Made by a program: the position numbers and the translations under genes. A model generated the notes under the pieces. It did no database searches, had not been told where the DNA came from, and worked only from the letters and a program-made list of their open reading frames with translations. From positions 434,001-498,000 of the forward strand of contig JAXMBL010000008.1 in the NCBI GenBank assembly GCA_046349915.1: 64,000 nucleotides of DNA, read 5' to 3'. Origin of the DNA: CAIXSC01 sp046349915. Its GTDB lineage: Bacteria > Planctomycetota > Planctomycetia > Pirellulales > Pirellulaceae. Shown here piece by piece: positions 31,549 through 41,900 of this stretch (position 1 is the first letter of the stretch; every line of letters starts with the position of its first letter).

Positions 31549-32835
31549 CTAGACTCGCCACGGTTCCCGCAGCGCCTCGGAGCGCAGCCGATTCGCTTGT
31601 TCATCGCCGATAAATTCGTGCTTCCGCACGTCGTACTTCACCGTCCGGCCCAAATGCAGCGCGATGTTCGCGGCGTGGCAGGCAATGTGCGCATTGCATG
31701 CGGCATCGGCGTTGCCCTTGGGTTGACTTCGAGTTTTCACGCAATCGAGGAAGTCGCGCACGTGGAACGTCGCGGGGTAACCGCCAATTTCCGCGACCGT
31801 GCGACCCGCCAACAATTCAGGCGAACTGAGAACGATCTTCCCGCTGTCGCCTGCCTCGACCCACCCCGTTTCGCCTTCGAAACGCACGGGGCACGAGCCC
31901 AGGGGAATCCAACCTTTCTCGCGGAAGATCAACTGAGTCCCGTTCTCGTAGCGGGCTACCAATTCACCATCTTTCGGCGCATCGTACTCGACAGGCGGCG
32001 GACAATCCCCAACCGCCCACTGGCACAGGTCGACGCAATGCGATCCCCATTCCAGCACTCCGCCGCCCACCAGTCCGCCGCCCTTTTCGAAATTGAAACC
32101 ATCCAACAACTTCGGATTGAAAGGTCGCCACGCGGCTGGTCCCAAGTACATATCCCAATCCACCAACTCCTTCTTCGGCGGCTCTTCCGTCGGCAACCAG
32201 CCGCTCATCATGGCCTGCATGCCCGCGGGGTGAGCGTAGACTTTGGTGAGTTTGCCCAGTCGTCCGGTGCGAGCCAATTCGCAGGCGAACGCAAAGTGCG
32301 GGAGGTTGCGCCGCTGAGTTCCTGCTTGAAAGACGCGGCCGGTGCGTCGCATCGTTTCCGCGAGGATCAAGCTCTGGGCGATATTCTTCGTGACCGGCTT
32401 CTCGCAGTACATGTCCTTGCCGGCGCGAGCGGCATGCATCGCGGCGGTCGCATGCCAATTGGGGCCTGTGGCGATCAGCACGGCGTCAATGTCCTGCCGA
32501 TCCAAGAGTTCGCGGAAATCGCGGTACATGCCGCATTGGCTGTTCCCGTATCGCCCGTCAACCATTTTCTTCACGGCTTGACGGCGAGCTTCCTTGACAT
32601 CGCACACCGCGACGAACTGCACATCTTTCTGCTCGAGAAAGCAACCCAGGTCATACGTCCCGCGATTGCCGATACCGATGCCGCCCACTATCACTCGCTC
32701 GCTGGGCGCGACTGATCCGTCCTTTCCCAATGCGGAACTGGGAATAATGGTTGGCGCCCCCATCACGGCGCTCGCGGCCGTCGCCGCGACCTTGATGAAG
32801 CCTCGTCGATCCAACCCCCGCCTCTTGTTCGCCAT
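31549..32835 (-). CDS. Gfo/Idh/MocA oxidoreductase, Tat-exported
   Basis: A 428-residue NAD(P)-dependent oxidoreductase. The N-terminus is a twin-arginine signal (LDRRGFIKVAATAASAVMGAP), then the Rossmann motif VGGIGIGNRGTYDL, VQFVAVCDVKEARR, the catalytic-loop YCEKPVTKN (the EKP lysine), and the C-terminal sheet domain with GGGVLEWGSHCVDLCQW. Members act on sugars or inositols with bound cofactor; planctomycetes carry many exported copies, and the substrate cannot be told from sequence. AGGAGG lies seven bases before the ATG at 32835, a strong ribosome-binding site. Confidence 0.92.
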   Translation of the reverse strand: MANKRRGLDRRGFIKVAATAASAVMGAPTIIPSSALGKDGSVAPSERVIVGGIGIGNRGTYDLGCFLEQKDVQFVAVCDVKEARRQAVKKMVDGRYGNSQCGMYRDFRELLDRQDIDAVLIATGPNWHATAAMHAARAGKDMYCEKPVTKNIAQSLILAETMRRTGRVFQAGTQRRNLPHFAFACELARTGRLGKLTKVYAHPAGMQAMMSGWLPTEEPPKKELVDWDMYLGPAAWRPFNPKLLDGFNFEKGGGLVGGGVLEWGSHCVDLCQWAVGDCPPPVEYDAPKDGELVARYENGTQLIFREKGWIPLGSCPVRFEGETGWVEAGDSGKIVLSSPELLAGRTVAEIGGYPATFHVRDFLDCVKTRSQPKGNADAACNAHIACHAANIALHLGRTVKYDVRKHEFIGDEQANRLRSEALREPWRV

Positions 32836-32943
32836 GATCCGCCTCCTGAATACTCAGTTCACGCTTGACCAACCTGGGCTTCGCGCACACCACGAAACCC
32901 CTGTCAACATATCGAGCCGTAACGATAGATGCCACTCTGGGTA

Positions 32944-32965
32944 GCCGGTTGAAAAGTCTACCGGC
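32944..32965. other. Possible stem-loop between DUF1501 and Gfo/Idh genes
   Basis: gccggt / accggc, a 6-bp stem with a 10-nt loop, lies in the 275-bp gap and is followed on the plus strand by a run of six T at about 32974-32979. Both neighbours are on the minus strand, so it is not an obvious terminator for either. Nothing else was recognised in this gap. Confidence 0.25.
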
Positions 32966-33110
32966 AGCCCCACTTTTTTCGAAGTTCGTCGTACGCGACT
33001 GGCCGTGGATGCCAGAGAAAGGTCAATCCGAGCCCACGCGATGACGCCTTCCGCAGCTTGGCTTGTAATCGATAAGGTGGGTATGCTGGTAGTTCTTTCG
33101 TCAACCTGCC

Positions 33111-34556
33111 TTACGCCAAAATCTCGCGTAACACCTGCGCTCCCTCAACCCCCGTCAACTTGGCGTCCAACCCCTGGAATTTGACGCTGAAGGCATCGTG
33201 TTGAATTCCCAATTGATGCAGCATGGTCGCATGCAGGTCGTGGACCGTGCAGATCTTCTCGACGGCCGCATATCCGAGGTCGTCGGTCGCGCCGTAGACG
33301 AACCCCGGCTTGATCCCCGCGCCCGCCAGCCACATCGACATCGATTTATTGTGATGATCGCGTCCCACCGGCCCCTTGTTCGACTGCGACATCGGAGTGC
33401 GTCCGAATTCTCCCGTCCAGACGACGAGCGTCTCGTCGAGCATGCCGAGTTGCTTGAGGTCGCGGACCAGCGCCGAGCAGGCTTGATCCACTTCCTTCGC
33501 TCTTAATGGCAGCTCTTCGCGCAGCAAGCTGTGATGGTCCCAATCCCTGTGATAAAGCTGGATGAACCGCACGCCGCGTTGAGCGAGTCGACGGGCGAGC
33601 AAGCAGTTGCTCGCGAACGTCCCATCTCCCGGCTGACAACCATACGACTCGATGGTGCGTGCCGTCTCCCCACTCACATCAATCAACTCGGGAACGCTCG
33701 CTTGCATGCGAAACGCCATCTCGTACTGGGCCACGCGAGTCGCGATTTCGGGGTCGCGAGCCGCGGCATCGTACCGCTGATTCAGCGAGTTAATCGCCGC
33801 CACATCATCTCCCTGCTGTTCTCGATCGATCCCCGCGGGATTACTCAAGTAAAGAACAGGGTCGCCCTTCGAACGCAATTGAACTCCCTGATAGCGACTG
33901 GGCAGAAAGCCGCTATTCCATTGTCGTGCTGCAATGGGCTGAGGCGAGCGTCCCTTCCCCGTCGAGACCAACACAACGAAACCCGGCAGCGATTCGGCCT
34001 CGCTGCCCAATCCATACGTCACCCAAGCTCCCATGCTGGGACGACCCGCAATCTGCGAGCCGGTGTTCATGAACATATGAGCGGGGTCGTGATTGATCGC
34101 TTCCGTCGTCATCGATCGCACCAGGCAGATCTCGTCGATCATCCCGCCAATATGCGGAAACAGTGTGCTGATCTCCGTCTGATTCTTGCCGTGCTTGACG
34201 AAAGGAAACATCGGTCCCAAACAAACCAGCTTCTGGCCTTGAAGTTGAGCGAGCTGCTGGCCTCGCGTAAGACTTTCGGGCATCGGCTGACCATTCATCT
34301 CCCCAAGTTTTGGTTTGGGGTCGAAGGTTTCGAACTGCGACGGCCCGCCCGCCATGGTCAACCAGATGACTCGTTTCGCTCGCTGAGGCAGCGAGAGGTT
34401 CCGCAACACGCCAGGCTGCGGCGCCGCCATGGCCGACCCGGAACGAAACCACTGCGGTTGCAGCAAACTAGCCAAAGCTAGCGTTCCCAGTCCCCGCGAG
34501 GCGGTACCTAGAAATGCTCGACGCTGCCACGAATCGGTCTTCGAGAGTGTATTCAT
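33111..34556 (-). CDS. DUF1501 protein (second copy)
   Basis: A 481-residue DUF1501 protein with a Tat-like N-terminus (WQRRAFLGTASRGLGTLALASLL). Family blocks are present: AKRVIWLTMAGGPSQFETFDPKP, NHDPAHMFMNTGSQIAGRPSMGAWVTYGLG, FIQLYHRDWDHHSLL, and VVWTGEFGRTPMSQ with GRDHHNKSMSMWLAGAG. It follows the DUF1549/1553 gene with a single base between stop and start (TGA C ATG), the usual two-gene unit of planctomycetes, in which a cytochrome-like protein is paired with a DUF1501 protein. Distinct from the copy at 3353-4699: this one is longer and lacks the hydrophilic leader. Confidence 0.93.
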   Translation of the reverse strand: MNTLSKTDSWQRRAFLGTASRGLGTLALASLLQPQWFRSGSAMAAPQPGVLRNLSLPQRAKRVIWLTMAGGPSQFETFDPKPKLGEMNGQPMPESLTRGQQLAQLQGQKLVCLGPMFPFVKHGKNQTEISTLFPHIGGMIDEICLVRSMTTEAINHDPAHMFMNTGSQIAGRPSMGAWVTYGLGSEAESLPGFVVLVSTGKGRSPQPIAARQWNSGFLPSRYQGVQLRSKGDPVLYLSNPAGIDREQQGDDVAAINSLNQRYDAAARDPEIATRVAQYEMAFRMQASVPELIDVSGETARTIESYGCQPGDGTFASNCLLARRLAQRGVRFIQLYHRDWDHHSLLREELPLRAKEVDQACSALVRDLKQLGMLDETLVVWTGEFGRTPMSQSNKGPVGRDHHNKSMSMWLAGAGIKPGFVYGATDDLGYAAVEKICTVHDLHATMLHQLGIQHDAFSVKFQGLDAKLTGVEGAQVLREILA

Positions 34557-34557
34557 G

Positions 34558-36972
34558 TCAGGGCCTCGTAATCGTTTCGTGGAGATTCAGAAGAACTCGA
34601 GCCACATGGGTCCAAGCAGCTACTTCTTTTCCATCCAATCGCTTGTCGACCGGCACGAAACCGACATCGAGCAATTGCGATGCGGCATCCGAGTGCTGCT
34701 GGTAATACGCTCGACGACGAGCGAGCAACTCGCTCAACGTGCGAAGTTCCTCCGCGTCAGGTTGTCGCTGGAGCGCCCGTCGCCAAGCCCACCTGATCCG
34801 CCCCTCTTCATCTTTCGGCCCCTCCAACAAAACCTGCGACGCGAGAGCCCGCGCTGCCTCGACGTAGGTTGGGTCGTTCAACAACACGAGTGCTTGCTGA
34901 GGAATGTTCGACCGCGGTCGATCGGCACAGCACTCCTCGCGACTGGGCGCGTCGAACGCCAACAAGCTCGGATGGAGAAAAGTTCGCTGCCACCAAGTAT
35001 AAACGCCTCGTCGGTACTGACTCTCCCCATCGTCCGCGACATACTGACGAGTCGGGAAATTCAGATTCTCCCAATACCCGTCTGGCTGATAGGGCTTGAC
35101 GCTCGGACCGCCAATACGCGGCGCCAGCAGCCCCGAAATCGCCAGTGCGTAGTCTCGGACCAGTTCCGCGTCGAGTCGGAACGGAGATTGGCGAGCCCAT
35201 TCGCGATTATTGGGATCAGCCGCGACTAAATCGGGAGACGCGATCGACGAACGACGATATGTCTCGCTCAATACAATGGTCTTTACCAGATGTTTGACAT
35301 TCCATCCGCTGTCCATGAACTCGCAGGCGAGCCAATCGAGCAGTTCAGGATTCGCGGGCGGCTCTCCCTGCGCTCCTAAGTCATCCACGACGCGGCTCAG
35401 GCCCGCGCCAAACAACTGCTTCCACAGGCGATTCACGAAAACGCGGGCCGTCAGCGGATTGTCACGAGCCACCAGCCAACGGGCGAGATCCAGACGATTC
35501 AGCTCACGACCATCAACGGTCGGCTGCGGAAGATAATGAGGCAGAGCGGGCCGCACCACCTCGCCGCTCTCATCCATCCAGTTGCCGCGCGGCAAAATTC
35601 GAACCACTCGCGACTTCCCGCTGCTGGAAGTTACCAGACAACGAGGAAGCGAGTCGTGAAACGCCTTGCGCACTCGTTCGGCCGTCTTGACCGCATCGTC
35701 GCTCGCGGGCTTCGTGCGCTTGAGTTCTGCAAGTTCGCGATCAAGCGATTGCAGCTTGGCTAAGTCGTCGCCGAACGCCACCACCATTCCCTCTTCGCGT
35801 CGCCCGACAATTGGCTCTTGGACATCGGCGAAGAAGGCGCCGAGTGAATAGAAATCGCGAGTGGTAAAGGGATCAAACTTATGGTCGTGGCATTGAGCAC
35901 AACCCGTCGTCTGTCCCAACCACGCGGTCCCCACCGCTCGCACGCGGTCAGTCAGCATTCTCGCTTCGTAATCCTTCGGTTGAGCGCCCCCTTCCTCCGT
36001 GCTGAGCAATAGCCGATTGAACGCCGATCCCACGCGAGTCTCGTCAGAAGCGTCCGGCAGCAAGTCGCCCGCGATTTGCTCGAGGGTAAATCGGTCGAAT
36101 GGCTTATTTTCGTTGAAACTACGAATCACCCAGTCTCGATAGGGCCAGACGTTGCGCGGATTATCGCTGTGATACCCGATCGTGTCGGCGAACCGCGCCA
36201 CGTCCAGCCAGCCAATCGCCATCCGCTCGCCATAGTGCGGGTTGCGCAGCACGCGGTCGACCAGCCGCTCGTAGGAGTCGCTCGCTTGGTCGTTCACAAA
36301 CTGATCGACTTCCTCGGGCGTTGGCGGCAGCCCGATCAAGTCCGCGTACAATCGCCGAATGATCACTCGTCGATCCGCCGCTGGCGTCGGTTTCAGCCCG
36401 AGCGATGCCAGGCGGCGTGATACCCAATGGTCAACTCCATGGACTCCCGCGGGAACGGTCCCGTTCACCGGCGCTTCGTAGGCCCAGTGCTTCTGGTACA
36501 CCGCGCCCTGATCAATCCAGCGCTGCATGATCTGTCGCTGTCGAGCCGACAGACGCTTGTTCGCACTGGGAGGCGGCATGCGAGCATCATCGTCGTCGCT
36601 CAAAATTCGCACCATCACGGGACTGGCCGCGGCATCGCCCGCCAAAATCGCTCCCGCATCGATCGCGGCCTCACGAAGGTCCAATCGGAGATCAGCCTTT
36701 CGATGGTTCGCGTCTGGCCCGTGACACGCAAAGCAGTTATCCGCGAGAATCGGGCGAACGTCGCGGTTGAAGTCAATTTTCTCCGGCAGCGGCGGGTCGG
36801 CGCACAGCGCCCGCGAATTCGCCGCGAGCACCACCATCAGCCAGCCGCCGCAGAAAGCTAGGACTCTGCCGACCGATCCCGCTCGCCGTCTCGCGTGGCT
36901 GCACGGTTCGAGTTTCCGCCGCGACAACCGGTTGATTCGAGTGGGTCTTGCAGTTTGACGTTGGCTGTTCAT
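34558..36972 (-). CDS. DUF1549/DUF1553 protein with PSCyt1 heme motif
   Basis: An 804-residue exported protein: basic leader, hydrophobic signal (VLAFCGGWLMVVLAANSRAL), then planctomycete cytochrome C domain (PSCyt1) with VRPILADNCFACHGPDANHRKADLRLDL, where Cys80-Cys83-His84 would bind heme. DUF1549 (PSCyt2) follows (DHWVSRRLASLGLKPTP, RRLYADLIGLPPTPEEV, MAIGWLDVARFADTIGYHSDN) and has a second CxxCH in TTGCAQCHDHKFDPFT. DUF1553 (PSD1) is the C-terminal half (LPRGNWMDESGEVVRP, LARWLVARDNPLTARVFVNRLW, SNIPQQALVLLNDPTYVEAARALA). It is probably a periplasmic redox protein; the partner is the DUF1501 protein directly downstream. The start codon at 36972 is followed by a long arginine-rich leader; a later start is possible. 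Confidence 0.92.
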   Translation of the reverse strand: MNSQRQTARPTRINRLSRRKLEPCSHARRRAGSVGRVLAFCGGWLMVVLAANSRALCADPPLPEKIDFNRDVRPILADNCFACHGPDANHRKADLRLDLREAAIDAGAILAGDAAASPVMVRILSDDDDARMPPPSANKRLSARQRQIMQRWIDQGAVYQKHWAYEAPVNGTVPAGVHGVDHWVSRRLASLGLKPTPAADRRVIIRRLYADLIGLPPTPEEVDQFVNDQASDSYERLVDRVLRNPHYGERMAIGWLDVARFADTIGYHSDNPRNVWPYRDWVIRSFNENKPFDRFTLEQIAGDLLPDASDETRVGSAFNRLLLSTEEGGAQPKDYEARMLTDRVRAVGTAWLGQTTGCAQCHDHKFDPFTTRDFYSLGAFFADVQEPIVGRREEGMVVAFGDDLAKLQSLDRELAELKRTKPASDDAVKTAERVRKAFHDSLPRCLVTSSSGKSRVVRILPRGNWMDESGEVVRPALPHYLPQPTVDGRELNRLDLARWLVARDNPLTARVFVNRLWKQLFGAGLSRVVDDLGAQGEPPANPELLDWLACEFMDSGWNVKHLVKTIVLSETYRRSSIASPDLVAADPNNREWARQSPFRLDAELVRDYALAISGLLAPRIGGPSVKPYQPDGYWENLNFPTRQYVADDGESQYRRGVYTWWQRTFLHPSLLAFDAPSREECCADRPRSNIPQQALVLLNDPTYVEAARALASQVLLEGPKDEEGRIRWAWRRALQRQPDAEELRTLSELLARRRAYYQQHSDAASQLLDVGFVPVDKRLDGKEVAAWTHVARVLLNLHETITRP

Positions 36973-37024
36973 TGCCGTCTCCCCAAACTCTTACGAGCAT
37001 CGCCCTACTTAGCGCCGGCCGACG

Positions 37025-37084
37025 CGACGGACTGGAAGTCCGTCGTACCCATACTCTCATCGACGGACTGGAAGTCCGTCGTAC
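37025..37084. repeat. Two tandem 24-bp palindromes
   Basis: Two perfect copies (37025-37048 and 37061-37084) of the dispersed palindrome with arms cgacggact / agtccgtcg, 12 bases apart, in the 119-bp gap between the alpha/beta hydrolase stop and the DUF1549 start (both minus strand). They begin 7 bases beyond the hydrolase stop codon, so they may also end its transcript. Confidence 0.87.
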
Positions 37085-37091
37085 TTAGGTT

Positions 37092-37991
37092 TTACCGCTT
37101 AAACACAACTTGAGTCAGCCACTCGAGCGACTGACGTTGCCAAGCATCCCAGGAAGATCCCTTGTAGCCGTTCAATCCATGCCCGCCAGAAGGCAATTCC
37201 AGGTACTTCGCCGGCACTTGGTGCTTCACAAGAGCTTCGTAGAGCGCTTGGCTGTTCGACGGCGGAACCGGCTTGTCATCGATGGCGTGGGCCAGAAACG
37301 TCGGCGGCGTGCGATCGGTCACTTGTTTCTCGTTCGAGAACAGCTCGATCTGTTCGGGAGTGGGCGATTTGCCCAGGAGATTAGCGCGAGAACCGCCATG
37401 AGTCGACTCACCCATGGTCACCACGGGATAGACCAGAATCATGAAATCTGGCCGGCAACTTTGTCGCTGGATTGGATCTTCCGCCTTCGGATCACCCTGG
37501 TCAAAGTGAGTTCCCGCAGTCGACGCAAGATGCCCTCCCGCCGAGAATCCCATAATGCCAATGCGACCGCGATCGAGGGTCCAGGCGTCGGCGTTGTGAC
37601 GCACATGGCGAATGGCTCGTTGAGCATCCGCCAGCGGGACCGATGAGCGCCCCTTGGGCAGTCGATACTCCAACACGACTCCGGTGATGCCGTGCTGATT
37701 CAGCCACTTGGCGATGCCGTGTCCTTCGGGGCCTGTCACCAATCCCCCGTAGCCGCCTCCCGGACAAATGATAACCGCAGCGCCAGGAGGTTTGTCTTTC
37801 GCAGACTCGGGCTGGTGGACCGTGATGAACGCGTCGGCCGTTTCAAACTGGCCGTCGCCAACCGGTGCTCGCCCTTGCCAGAGAGGAATACGAGCAGGCT
37901 CCGCGGCGCTTCCGCCCAGGGTCAAGACACACAAGCCAATGACACAACCAAGACCACTCAAAACTCGAGTGGCCACAACGGCGAACTTCAT
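37092..37991 (-). CDS. Secreted alpha/beta hydrolase (esterase)
   Basis: 299 residues from the ATG at 37991, which gives a signal peptide (VLSGLGCVIGLCVLTLGGSAA); the longer frame from 38135 would overlap the FkbM gene. The hydrolase core shows AAVIICPGGGYGGLV (oxyanion hole), VVLEYRLPKG, RIGIMGFSAGGHLAST (nucleophile elbow, Ser), FLAHAIDDKPVPPSNS (acid) and ELPSGGHGLNGY (His). This pattern fits the acetyl-xylan-esterase/BD-FAE-type carbohydrate esterases. It lies downstream of FkbM on the same strand (80-bp gap). Confidence 0.88.
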   Translation of the reverse strand: MKFAVVATRVLSGLGCVIGLCVLTLGGSAAEPARIPLWQGRAPVGDGQFETADAFITVHQPESAKDKPPGAAVIICPGGGYGGLVTGPEGHGIAKWLNQHGITGVVLEYRLPKGRSSVPLADAQRAIRHVRHNADAWTLDRGRIGIMGFSAGGHLASTAGTHFDQGDPKAEDPIQRQSCRPDFMILVYPVVTMGESTHGGSRANLLGKSPTPEQIELFSNEKQVTDRTPPTFLAHAIDDKPVPPSNSQALYEALVKHQVPAKYLELPSGGHGLNGYKGSSWDAWQRQSLEWLTQVVFKR

Positions 37992-38071
37992 GCTCAATGC
38001 TCCCAGAATGCGAGACGACTCGGTCCGGAATTGTAGCAAGGCCCCCGGGCAAAGAGAAACTACCAGCAGCC

Positions 38072-38890
38072 TCATTCGGGCAAGAACAGAAAGTCGTGTG
38101 ATTCGATGTGAATGCAGCGGTATCCCAACGAGCAAACATAGTCGATCCGTCGTTGAATCTCCGCGACGATCTCGGGCGACGCGGTGCGAATGTCGTTTCC
38201 GCCCATAATCTCGACAATCAATACCGGCTTATCGCGGCGGATCGTCGCTTCGGCCCCTCGCAGACAGGCCAATTCATGCCCTTCCACATCGATTTTCATC
38301 AAGCCGATTCGCGGCAGTTGCATGGAGTCCAGTGTGACCGTCGCGATGGGGTGTGAACCTTGGTCGTCACCCTCGATCAACGAAATTCCAGCCTTGTTCG
38401 CGACCTCCGCCAACGCCGACATCTTCACATCCCGCAACGAATCGCTCGCCGCCAAACGAAACAGCCGAATGTTGGCGTGCGACGAGCAGTTGGTTTCGGC
38501 GAGCGGAAAGATCTCCGGATGCGGCTCGAAGGCAAACACCAGTTCGCCCAACTTCGCGAGTTTCGCGAGAGCGATCGTATGCAGCCCCAGATTGGCGCCC
38601 ACATCGACGACATTCCATCCCGGACGGAAGTGGGTCGCGAAGAGATCGACAAGATGTTGTTCCCAAACGGTCTCGCCATTCAGGATGTGCGCTGACACGT
38701 ACGGATCATCAGCCAAGAGGCGAATGCGTCCGTAAAACCGATGATCCACCTCGATACATCGATTCACTGCGCCGTGCACTTCCACGCGCACAGGCGCTCG
38801 TTTGTTCTCGCGATCCACTCCGCTCCGCGGCCGCTTTTTCGGAAACCATCCGAACCAGCGCCGCAGAGTGCGAGCCAACATGGATGACAT
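38072..38890 (-). CDS. FkbM-family methyltransferase
   Basis: A 272-residue S-adenosylmethionine-dependent methyltransferase. SAM motif I is WNVVDVGANLGLHTIALAK, motif II is LVFAFEPHPEIF, then the FkbM signature LMKIDVEGHELACLRGAE, and VLIVEIMGG. The start at 38890 is chosen because GGGAGG lies six bases upstream; the frame is open 36 bases further. FkbM enzymes O-methylate sugars or other hydroxyls, often in surface glycan or polyketide pathways. Located 60 bases downstream of the stop of the giant beta-repeat gene on the same strand; it could modify a glycan on that surface protein, but that is speculation. Confidence 0.91.
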   Translation of the reverse strand: MSSMLARTLRRWFGWFPKKRPRSGVDRENKRAPVRVEVHGAVNRCIEVDHRFYGRIRLLADDPYVSAHILNGETVWEQHLVDLFATHFRPGWNVVDVGANLGLHTIALAKLAKLGELVFAFEPHPEIFPLAETNCSSHANIRLFRLAASDSLRDVKMSALAEVANKAGISLIEGDDQGSHPIATVTLDSMQLPRIGLMKIDVEGHELACLRGAEATIRRDKPVLIVEIMGGNDIRTASPEIVAEIQRRIDYVCSLGYRCIHIESHDFLFLPE

Positions 38891-38950
38891 GTCGCGCCTC
38901 CCTGCCACGTGTACGAATCCACTCAATTCAACATTCGCCCGAACTCCATC

Positions 38951-41900
38951 CTAGAGCTGGAACTGGCTCGACGCCACAACTCGCGCCCAATTCAGCAGCC
39001 GAATCCGCTTGCCGTTCGGCAAGGTGATGCGAGTGGTCGGTGAAGTGATCGTGAACCACGTGTTCGAATACGTCAGCGGCGCATAAGCCTGTAGATTGAT
39101 CGTGTCGCTGTACAAAGCAAAGTCCGTGATCACATCTTCGGACGCCAAGTCGCCCGCAAAGAAGACAATGTCACGTCCCGCGCCGGTCGTGATCGTGTCT
39201 ACTCCATCATCGCCGTAAAGCGAATCGACTCCGTCACCTCCGTTCAGCGAATCGTCGTTCGCGCCTCCGCGCAGAATGTCCGTGCCGCCCATACCCAGCA
39301 AGGTGTCGTTGCCGCTGCCGCCGCGCAATTCATCCACGCCGTTGGTGCCGGTAATCGTATCGTTCCCAAGGCCGCCGTCGATGTAGGGGACGCCACTCAT
39401 GCTGATCAACTGGAAGTTCAACACGTTCGCCGCATCATTTCCCAGGATCGGCTGACCACCACCCGCCCAGCCTTCAATCCCATTCGTGAGCGAGTTGAAC
39501 GTATTGAGCACCACGGGAACGCTGCCGATGTTCACGACCGTGTCCGTATTCAAACCGCCCAGAAGCGTATCGAATTCGTCGTCGTTCCCCTGCACTCGGA
39601 ACTGATCGAAGCCATCGCCGCCCGACAGTGAATCGACGCCTGGTCCGCCCGTCAGGATGTCGTCGTGCAGGCCGCCATCCAGCGTGTCATTTCCGCCTTC
39701 ACCGAGCAGGGTGTCGAATCCAAGTCCGCCAACCAGCGAGTCATTCCCTTCGCCGCCGCGGATCACGTCGCTGGTCGCCGAGCCGATCAAAGTGTCGTTA
39801 CCACCCAGACCGTCGATCGAGGCCAAGCCGGTCGGGGTTGCGATCGGCGAGAGATCGAATGTGTCGGCTGCACCCGTTCCTTGGAGCACCTGGCTATTCC
39901 CCTCGATCATTTCGATGCTCGCCGCGGCCGCCGAGAAACCAGCCAAGGTCACGGGGCCCGAACCGGCGATCAGTTCGAGCACGTCGGTCGAGGCGCCGCC
40001 ATTCATCGTGTCGGAAATCGCCTCGTCGGCACGAATGCGGATGCGATCGGATCCCTCGCCGCCCAGGACCGTGTCGACGCCCGCTCCGCCGTTCACGGTA
40101 TCGTTGTTGTCGCCGCCGTCCACCAGATCGTTGCCGCTGCCACCCTCCAGCCAATCGTGGCCGAATTCGCCGAACAGCGAATCCGCGCCCGAGCCGCCGA
40201 AGATGCGATCTTCGTCGGCGCCGCCGCGAATCGTATCGTCGCCGCTGCCGCCGACCAGCAAGTCGTTCAGGTTCTCGCCAAACAGCGAGTCCCGCCCGGC
40301 GCCACCGAAAATGCAGTCCGATCCATCGAGTCCATGGATTTCGTCGTCGCCATCGCCGCCGAAGATCAGATCGGTCAGATGAGTTCCATTCAACGTGTCA
40401 TTGCCAGCCCCGCCCACAACCACTTGATCTTCCGAAACGATCGCCAAGAAGCAGGAGGTGATGTCGAGCACGATATCGTCGTCGTACACGGCCACGCGAG
40501 CTGACTCAAAATTTGTCGCGCGGAAGTTGCCCTTCGCATTGTCCTCGGTCACCGTCAGCGTCTTGCCCGTCGGCGCGACAACATAATCCTGGACCACCAG
40601 CAACTCGGCGGTCGTCAACGCACCGAACTGATCGGGAGTCAGTACGAGAGTGACTCGGTCAACGCCATTTCCACCATCGTACGTCACGTAGCCTGGCGCC
40701 GCCTCGGTCGCCACATCGTTGTCGAACGAGGTTGTGACGTCATCGTTCAAATCGCCGCTGGCCACGGCGGGCGTGTTCTGCACCTCAGTGAAGCCCAGGT
40801 GGAGTTGATTCGCCGCCGTGTTGCCGAGCAGCGCGAATCCGTTACCGTTGTACAGATCAATGCTGTTGGCGAAAGCGTCAAACAGCGAGTTGAAGCCGTT
40901 CAGCGTGACTGGACTAGCGCCGACGTTCAGAAGCCGATCGAAATCAGTCGGATCCTCGACCCCGCCAGGACCGCCTTGCATCACATCAAACTCGGCCTCC
41001 GTCCCGCGGACGAACAAGTCGTCATTCCCCGCGCCGCCATCGACATCGTCGATGCCTGCGCCCGCGTCGATATCGTCGTCGCCCGCATTGCCGCGAATTC
41101 GGTTCACGTCGGCGTCGGCCGTTAAGATGTCGTGACCAGAACCGGCGAGCAGGTTCTCGATGCTGCTCCCCACGTCGCCGCCACTGCCAGCGAGGATCCC
41201 TCCCGCGGCGCCGCCAAAGATAAAGGACGCCGAACCGGTCAACAGGTCGACCGTTGCCGACGACGCGAAGTCGCTGAAGTCGAGTGTGTCGCCTAGAGGG
41301 CCGTGTGTCCCGCCATCCAACGTACCGCCCAACACCACACCGTTCTTCACCACAAACAGGTCGTCCGCGGCGCCACCCCTCAATGAGACCGCCACCGCCG
41401 CGGGCGCCGTCCAAACGATCAGAGTATCCAGTCCCGCGGCATCCGTATTCGTCGCGTTGTTGGCATCGAGGAGCAAACTTGTGACCGGCGCCGCACCCGC
41501 GGGCGACGCGGGAGTCGCTGCGTCCAGGCTGAGCAGATTGATCGTCTCGCTGCCCGTGCCCGATCGGGCCGCGACCGAACCAAAGCCCGAGAACGTGTGA
41601 GCGGCCAAACCTTGGCCCGCGGGCGCGGTGATTTGGTTCGCTCCGTCACTCAAGCCGCCCGCATTCGCCACGTCCAACTGCGTCACCGCCGGAGTACTGG
41701 ACGCATCCACCACCAGGTTGCCTCCCGCGCCGGTCAATGTCACGGGCGTCACGCGAGCGTAAGACAACAGCGACTGCAACGTCGTTCCCGCGCCGTTGAG
41801 CACGCCGATGTTGCCGCTGTTGGCGCCGTCCAGCGTGTCGCTCGACGAATGGATGGCGTGAGCGGTGACATAGTTCAAAGCCAAGTTATTGACGCCTAAG

